DNA of 64,000 nucleotides from Pseudomonas eucalypticola (GTDB taxonomy: Bacteria; Pseudomonadota; Gammaproteobacteria; Pseudomonadales; Pseudomonadaceae): contig NZ_CP056030.1 in assembly GCF_013374995.1 (NCBI RefSeq), forward strand, positions 4,620,501-4,684,500. Direction: 5' to 3'. The notes under the pieces are model-generated. The model made no database searches. It was not told where the DNA came from and saw only the letters and a program-made list of their open reading frames with translations. This document shows, one piece after another, positions 58,889 to 64,000 of this stretch (positions are counted from its first letter, which is position 1; the number at the start of each line of letters is the position of its first letter). A program made the translations under genes and the position numbers.

Positions 58889-59133
58889 AGATAAACCATG
58901 CACCGAAAAAGAAAGAAGGGGAAAGAGCTTTAATAAAGACACCACGCGCACTTCCGAAGTGCGGCGGTTTTGACTAATGGTGCTAGCAAGAGACGCACAT
59001 GTACAGTGGTCCGTATCGATATTGCTTATCAGCCTGGGACTAGGCGCGATCACTTTCGGCCAGGCGAACTCGCCAGCTCGCCCGGGGTCACTAATCTGAA
59101 GCTGCATCGCCCCATCATCATGGAGGACTGAAT

Positions 59134-61581
59134 ATGCTGTTGTTGTGGATCGTGGTTCTGGTCGTCGGCAGTGCCTGGCTGGCCCATCGGCGCGTAGCGC
59201 CCCTGCCCGCCCTGGGCATCATCGCCGTGTACCTGCTGGCCATGGGTATCTTCAGCCATGCGCCGGGCTGGCTGCTGGCCATTTTCTGGGTACTGCTGAT
59301 CGCCGGGACCCTTCCACTGCTGCTGCCAGACCTGCGCCGCAAGCTGTTCACGGCCCCGCTGTTCAACTGGTTCCAGCGCACCCTGCCGCCCATGTCCCAG
59401 ACCGAGCGCGAAGCCATCGACGCCGGCACCGTGTGGTGGGACGGCCAACTGTTCAGCGGCCGCCCCGACTGGAATACCCTGCTGGCCTACCCCAAGGTAC
59501 AGCTGACCGCAGAAGAACAGGCGTTCATCGACGGGCCCACCGAAGCACTGTGCGCCCTGGTCAGCGACTGGCAGATCGGCCAGGACATGGACCTGCCGCC
59601 CGAAGCATGGGCCCATATAAAGGAACACGGCTTCTTCGCCCTCATCATTCCCAAGGAATATGGCGGCAAGGGCTTTTCCGCCTACGCCCACTCCCAGGTG
59701 GCGATGAAACTGGCCACCCGCAGCGGCGACCTGGCGTCCACGGTCATGGTGCCCAACTCCCTGGGCCCGGCCGAACTGCTGCTGCACTACGGCACCGATG
59801 AACAACGCAACCATTACCTGCCGCGCCTGGCCCGTGGCGATGACATCCCCTGCTTCGCCCTGACCGGGCCGCTGGCGGGTTCAGATGCCGGCGCCATGCC
59901 CGACACCGGGGTCATCTGCAAGGGCCAGTGGCAGGGCGAGGAAGTGATAGGCCTGCGCCTGAACTGGGAAAAACGCTATATCACCCTGGGGCCCATCGCC
60001 ACGTTGCTGGGGCTGGCCTTCAAGGCCTATGACCCCGACCACCTGCTGGGCGACCGGGATGACCTGGGCATCACCCTGGCGCTGATCCCCACCGACACCC
60101 CCGGCGTGACCATCGGCCGCCGCCACCTGCCACTGGGCGCCGCTTTCATGAACGGCCCCAACTCCGGCAAGGACGTGTTCATCCCGCTGGATTACTTGAT
60201 CGGCGGCCAGGCCATGCTCGGCAAAGGCTGGATGATGCTGATGAACTGCCTGTCGGTAGGCCGCTCCATCTCCCTGCCCGCGGTAGGCACCGGCGCTGCC
60301 AAATACACCAGCCTGGTCACGGGCCAGTACACCCAGGTGCGCGAGCAGTTCAACGTACCCTTGGCCGCGTTCGAGGGCATCCAGGCGGCCATGGCGCGCA
60401 TCGGCGGCAATGCCTGGCTGATGGACGCCGCGCGGATGCTCACCGCCAACGCCGTGGACCTGGGCGAGAAGCCTTCGGTGCTGTCGGCCATCCTCAAGTA
60501 CCACCTGACCGAGCGCGGCCGCGAGTGCATCAGCCACGCCATGGACGTGCACGGCGGCAAGGGCATCATCATGGGCCCCAACAACTACCTGGGCCGCAGC
60601 TGGCAAGGCGCGCCGATCTTCATCACGGTGGAAGGCGCCAACATCCTCTCGCGCAACCTGATGATCTTCGGCCAGGGCGCCATTCGCTGCCACCCCTTCG
60701 TGCTCAAGGAAATGGCCTTGGCCGCCCGGGAAGACAAAGCCCAGGCCCTGGTGGAATTCGACGCCCTGCTGCTCAAGCATATCGGCTTCGCCATCAGCAA
60801 CGCGGCGAGCACCTTCGTGCTCAACCTGGGCCTGGGCCGCTTCGAACGGGCCCCGGGCAACAGCCTCAGCCAAGGCTACTTCCGCGCCCTCGACCGCCAG
60901 GCCGCCGCCTTCGCCCTGCTGGCCGACCTGAGCATGATGTTGCTGGGTGGCGAACTGAAACGCCGCGAGCGGCTGTCGGCGCGCCTGGGCGACGTGCTCA
61001 GCCACCTGTACCTGGGTTCCGCCGCGCTCAAGCGCTACCACGACCTGAACTCGCCCGATTACCTGGAGCCACTGGTGCGCTGGGCCCTGGAGGAAAGCCT
61101 GGGCCAGGCGGAGCGGGCCCTGGACGAACTGCTGAAAAACTTCCCCAGCCAGGTCCTGGGTTGCTTGCTACGGGTGCTGGTATTCCCCTTCGGCCGCCGC
61201 CACACGGGCCCTTCCGACCGCCTGGACGCCGAAGTCGCCGCCGTGATCGGCCGCGCCAAAGGCGACCCGGCGCTGGAAGAACTGCTGGCCGGCTGCTACC
61301 GCCCCCAGGGCGAGGACGACCCCGTCGGTGCCCTGCAGGTCGCCAGCGACTTGCTCGCGGCCAGCCACCCGCTGCAGAAAAAACTGCACACCGCCTACAA
61401 GGCAGGCCAGTTCACCCTGGCACCGGAGCAGACACTGATCGACGCGGGGCTGGAAGCAGGCGTACTGCAAGCAGGCGAAGCAGAGACCCTGCGCCAGGCT
61501 GAAAGCGCCCGGCGCAAGGTGATCGATGTCGATGATTTCGACAAGGAAGCACTGAAACCGGCTGAAGGCCGTACCCGCTGA
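59134..61581 (+). CDS. fadE: acyl-CoA dehydrogenase, FadE type
   Basis: An 815-residue flavoenzyme for the first step of beta-oxidation. Two membrane segments at the N-terminus (LLLWIVVLVVGSAWLA; LGIIAVYLLAMGIFSH) and the domain order of E. coli FadE: PKEYGGKGFSAYAHSQV, ALTGPLAGSDAGAMPDTGV, GTGAAKYTSLVTGQY and AMDVHGGKGIIMGPNNY, and a long FadE-specific C-terminus. GGAGGACT precedes ATG 59134. Pseudomonas has several paralogues, so the symbol indicates family only. Confidence 0.93.
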   Translation: MLLLWIVVLVVGSAWLAHRRVAPLPALGIIAVYLLAMGIFSHAPGWLLAIFWVLLIAGTLPLLLPDLRRKLFTAPLFNWFQRTLPPMSQTEREAIDAGTVWWDGQLFSGRPDWNTLLAYPKVQLTAEEQAFIDGPTEALCALVSDWQIGQDMDLPPEAWAHIKEHGFFALIIPKEYGGKGFSAYAHSQVAMKLATRSGDLASTVMVPNSLGPAELLLHYGTDEQRNHYLPRLARGDDIPCFALTGPLAGSDAGAMPDTGVICKGQWQGEEVIGLRLNWEKRYITLGPIATLLGLAFKAYDPDHLLGDRDDLGITLALIPTDTPGVTIGRRHLPLGAAFMNGPNSGKDVFIPLDYLIGGQAMLGKGWMMLMNCLSVGRSISLPAVGTGAAKYTSLVTGQYTQVREQFNVPLAAFEGIQAAMARIGGNAWLMDAARMLTANAVDLGEKPSVLSAILKYHLTERGRECISHAMDVHGGKGIIMGPNNYLGRSWQGAPIFITVEGANILSRNLMIFGQGAIRCHPFVLKEMALAAREDKAQALVEFDALLLKHIGFAISNAASTFVLNLGLGRFERAPGNSLSQGYFRALDRQAAAFALLADLSMMLLGGELKRRERLSARLGDVLSHLYLGSAALKRYHDLNSPDYLEPLVRWALEESLGQAERALDELLKNFPSQVLGCLLRVLVFPFGRRHTGPSDRLDAEVAAVIGRAKGDPALEELLAGCYRPQGEDDPVGALQVASDLLAASHPLQKKLHTAYKAGQFTLAPEQTLIDAGLEAGVLQAGEAETLRQAESARRKVIDVDDFDKEALKPAEGRTR

Positions 61582-61679
61582 GCCGAACCTGCCGTGCGCC
61601 TGACAAGCAATCGGCATGAGACACACAGCACCGGGCGCCGTATACTCCCGCGCCCGTTTTGCTCATGAGGACCCTCAAC

Positions 61680-62093
61680 ATGGCCACCCCTTACATCGAC
61701 CACCAGCTTGTGCTGCTCGACCACCTGCGCGGCATCCTGGTTGCCCTGGGTGAAGCCGAACAGGTGCCCGACGAGAGCCACGCCCTGTTTCTGGAACGCT
61801 ACGATGAATTGCGCCTGGAATTGCCCATCGACCCCGTCAGCAGCGCCTACCTGGGCCAGGACCTGATGTGCCAGATCATCCAGCGCTACCCGCAGATCGC
61901 CCACCTGATTCCGCGCGACCTGCTGTGGTTCTTCGGCGGCGATTGCCTGCATTACATGCCGGATGAAGAAATCGACCTGTACCAGGCGTTGGAAGAACGC
62001 CGCTTCGAGGCCGAGGAGAACGACGAACCGTTCGACTGGAATCAGGAGAAACAGTTGATGGCGATGTCGTTGCAGGACAGCAACAAGCACTGA
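61680..62093 (+). CDS. conserved hypothetical protein (PA2817-like)
   Basis: A 137-residue acidic protein, MATPYIDHQLVLLDHLRGIL..., with WFFGGDCLHYMPDEEIDLYQ. I recognise it as a conserved Pseudomonas family found next to FadE-type genes, of unknown function. ATG 61680 follows GAGGACC. A terminator lies just after. Confidence 0.82.
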   Translation: MATPYIDHQLVLLDHLRGILVALGEAEQVPDESHALFLERYDELRLELPIDPVSSAYLGQDLMCQIIQRYPQIAHLIPRDLLWFFGGDCLHYMPDEEIDLYQALEERRFEAEENDEPFDWNQEKQLMAMSLQDSNKH

Positions 62094-62108
62094 TGGATGG
62101 GGTGTCAG

Positions 62109-62135
62109 AAAAAGCCGCTTTCGAGCGGTTTTTTT
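62109..62135 (+). terminator. rho-independent terminator
   Basis: CCGCT (62115-62119), UUCG loop, AGCGG (62124-62128), followed by seven T and preceded by an A-run. Sixteen bases after the stop of the 61680 gene. Confidence 0.85.
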
Positions 62136-62143
62136 GTTTTTGA

Positions 62144-62486
62144 AGCGTGCCGATCTTGGCGCTGATGAAAGCGCGACTGCCGAGCCGATACCACTGGTCG
62201 GGTTTTACCTGAAATAAATCTGTAACCGTCCTGAAAAGTTGCCCCAAGCTGTTGAGTATAAAGACTAAAGGCCTCGAACGACGTGCCCTCCAGGCCTATG
62301 ACTGACATCTTTTCTATCAGAAATGTCATTTGCTTTTCTGGAACCAAACGGCTTGACGCTTGTCCGGGCGCCGTTTAACCTCCCGCGCCACATGGAAGCA
62401 GTCTGCCATCCCCCATCAGCAGATTCGTTCTCTGAAAATGAATTCCATCGCTCGCCCCCCGCTACGGGCGGCGACGCTGTGCGGAA
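62144..62486 (+). promoter_or_regulatory. upstream region of the glycan exporter operon
   Basis: About 340 bases without a gene. TTGACG (62353-62358), 17 bases, TAACCT (62376-62381) is a plausible promoter with a leader of about 100 bases for the ABC operon. The AT level rises here relative to the fadE gene. Confidence 0.4.
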
Positions 62487-63284
62487 ATGCTCGTGAAACC
62501 TCGCTCCTCCTTCCAAATTCAAAAATCCGTCATTTTTGCCCTGATCCTCCGCGAGGCTCGTGCGCGTTTTGGTACGCGCCGATTCGGCGCAGCGTGGGCG
62601 CTTTTGGAGCCGATGTGCCACCTGCTTGTCGTTAGCCTGCTGTACACGTTCTTGCGCGGTCGCTCGCTATCTGGCGTTGAATATCCGGTTTTCGTCCTGG
62701 TCGGCCTGGCGCCGTTCCTGCTGTATCGCAATACGGCACTGCAACTGATGGACAGCCCCCGGGAAAACCGTTCGTTGTTCGCTTACAAACAAATCAAGCC
62801 GCTCGATACTTTCATCGGGCGCGTGATAGTCGAAGCCTGCATGTCAACTACCGTTTATGGCGTGCTCGTATTCGGTTTCGCGTGGTTCGGCTTCGACATG
62901 CGGATTACCCATCCCATTGAGTGGCTGGCCATCGTGACCCTCGGGTTGGTGTTCGCGTTCTCGTTGGGCATGCTGCTCGCGCTCATCGCTCATGCACTTC
63001 CGTCCAGCAAGTCTGTCATCCGGATGATGTTTTTTCCGTTGTACTTCCTGTCCGGCGTACTGGTCCCGGCGGCGTACCTTCCACATGGCCTGCTGCCCTA
63101 CCTGCTGTACAACCCTTTCCTTAATCTGCTCGAACTCATCCGTGCAGAAGTTCTACCACTCTACACCCCGGTAGAAGGGGTTTCGCTGGGCTACGTAGCA
63201 GCGTGGACAGTGGTGCTGCTGTTCGCCTCGCTGGGTACCTACCGGGCACGCCGACTTCATCTGGTTTCCAGCAAAAACGGTTAA
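62487..63284 (+). CDS. polysaccharide ABC exporter permease (KpsM/Wzm-like)
   Basis: A 265-residue ABC-2 permease with about six membrane segments. LREARARFGTRRFGAAWALL and EPMCHL are the KpsM-type N-terminal motif, and PLYFLSGVLVPAAYLPHGLL is the conserved C-terminal segment. It exports capsule, O-antigen or similar glycan with the ATPase at 63298. Fourteen bases before that gene. Confidence 0.9.
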   Translation: MLVKPRSSFQIQKSVIFALILREARARFGTRRFGAAWALLEPMCHLLVVSLLYTFLRGRSLSGVEYPVFVLVGLAPFLLYRNTALQLMDSPRENRSLFAYKQIKPLDTFIGRVIVEACMSTTVYGVLVFGFAWFGFDMRITHPIEWLAIVTLGLVFAFSLGMLLALIAHALPSSKSVIRMMFFPLYFLSGVLVPAAYLPHGLLPYLLYNPFLNLLELIRAEVLPLYTPVEGVSLGYVAAWTVVLLFASLGTYRARRLHLVSSKNG

Positions 63285-63297
63285 TGACGGGCTTATC

Positions 63298-63951
63298 GTG
63301 TTCGAACTGAGAAATGTCACCAAGTCTTATTTGACCCCCAAAGGCCGTCGATATATTTTTCGCGACCTTTCACTCGCTATTCCACCCGGAAAGAACATCG
63401 GTCTTATCGGCCGTAACGGCGCGGGTAAATCGACGCTCATGCGCCTGCTTGGAGGCGCCGATATCCCGGATTCGGGCACCATCGCAACTGACCAGAGCAT
63501 TTCCTGGCCGGTGGGTCTCACAGGCGGTTTTCAGGGCAGCATGACCGGGCGGGAGAACATCAAATTCGTCTGCCGGGTGTACGGCGCGACCGGCGATGCC
63601 ATGCGAGAGAAAATCCGTTTCGTCGAGGAGTTCGCCGAGATTGGCAACTGGATCGACGAGCCTATCAAGACCTACTCCTCCGGCATGCGGTCGAGGGTCG
63701 CGTTTGGGCTGAGCATGGCGTTCGACTTTGATTACTACCTTATTGACGAAGTCATGTCGGTAGGCGATGCGCAGTTCAAACGCAAAAGCACTGAGTTGTT
63801 CAAAGACAAGCTGCAGAAATCAAAAGTCGTGCTGGTCACCCACAGCATGCGCGAAGTAGAAAATCTGTGCGATATCGTGCTCCACGTTCGAGACGGGCAA
63901 GTGCAGATTTACGAAGACGTACAAGAAGGCATCAAAGCTTACAAAGCCTAA
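63298..63951 (+). CDS. polysaccharide ABC exporter ATPase (KpsT-like)
   Basis: A 217-residue ATPase: GLIGRNGAGKSTLMRLLGG (Walker A), TYSSGMRSRVAFGLSMAF (signature), YLIDEVMSVGDAQFK (Walker B) and VLVTHSMREVENLC (H-loop). The length and the SSGM signature match KpsT rather than the longer Wzt with a C-terminal carbohydrate domain, so capsule-type export is likely. GTG start shortly after the permease. Confidence 0.93.
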   Translation: MFELRNVTKSYLTPKGRRYIFRDLSLAIPPGKNIGLIGRNGAGKSTLMRLLGGADIPDSGTIATDQSISWPVGLTGGFQGSMTGRENIKFVCRVYGATGDAMREKIRFVEEFAEIGNWIDEPIKTYSSGMRSRVAFGLSMAFDFDYYLIDEVMSVGDAQFKRKSTELFKDKLQKSKVVLVTHSMREVENLCDIVLHVRDGQVQIYEDVQEGIKAYKA

Positions 63952-63993
63952 TACGCCTTCGTGGCAAGCAGATTTTTCAAGGATGCAGTACAT

Positions 63994-64000
63994 ATGAGCA
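63994..64000 (+). CDS. start of a further gene, cut by window end
   Basis: ATG at 63994-63996 follows AAGGATG about nine bases upstream and lies 42 bases after the KpsT-like gene. Only two codons are visible. It is likely the next gene of the glycan export cluster. Confidence 0.4.

Overview
The window is a Pseudomonas chromosome, most likely the P. putida group. The gene order fabF-pabC-mltG-tmk, fabD-fabG-acpP, plsX-rpmF-yceD, maf, sppA, rluC, rne, murB, kdsB, lpxK, exbBD, comEC is the standard Pseudomonas backbone, and proteins and codon use fit. It has two parts that meet at about 33,341.

Positions 1 to about 33,341 are the right part of a genomic island that continues beyond the left edge. 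The island is lower in GC, has mostly short or unrecognised genes, and ends inside tmk (thymidylate kinase). The tmk gene keeps its first 98 codons and then runs into island DNA. At the left is a tightly coupled operon of three tyrosine recombinases plus one coiled-coil DNA-binding protein (447-6760), probably the element's own mobility module. No conjugation genes are visible.

The cargo between is rich in candidate anti-phage functions: a large protein with a PD-(D/E)xK-like C-terminus (6971), a PIN-like nuclease (12411), a nucleoside deoxyribosyltransferase/TIR-like protein (13541), a retron (14555-16401) with predicted promoter, palindromic operator, msr-msd RNA, a 54-residue basic peptide gene, an HTH gene and a reverse transcriptase, a DUF5710 protein, a DUF4238 protein, an RloC/PrrC-like ATPase with a putative anticodon-nuclease triad (20311), a serine resolvase with its res site, a HEPN-like protein, a second DUF5710 gene split by an IS256-family element, a NERD nuclease-helicase (26796), a GNAT protein and a DnaB-like protein that has lost its P-loop. 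About 1.3 kb of non-coding DNA with repeat arrays lies between the last cargo gene and tmk.

Positions 33,342 to 64,000 are core chromosome, mostly on the minus strand: mltG and pabC, fatty-acid synthesis (fabF, acpP, fabG, fabD, plsX), rpmF and yceD, then maf, sppA, a HAD phosphatase and rluC. RNase E (rne) is on the plus strand after a long leader. An envelope block follows (murB, a low-molecular-weight phosphatase, kdsB, a Trm112-like protein, lpxK, exbD, exbB, comEC). The right end holds a DUF2062 protein, an ABC-2 exporter, a FadE-type acyl-CoA dehydrogenase, a small conserved protein and a KpsM/KpsT-like glycan exporter.

All functional calls come from reading motifs and remembered family features; no database search was run. 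The most promising undescribed material is the retron with its extra small gene, the four-gene recombinase module targeting a conserved codon run in tmk, and several unrecognised putative nucleases.
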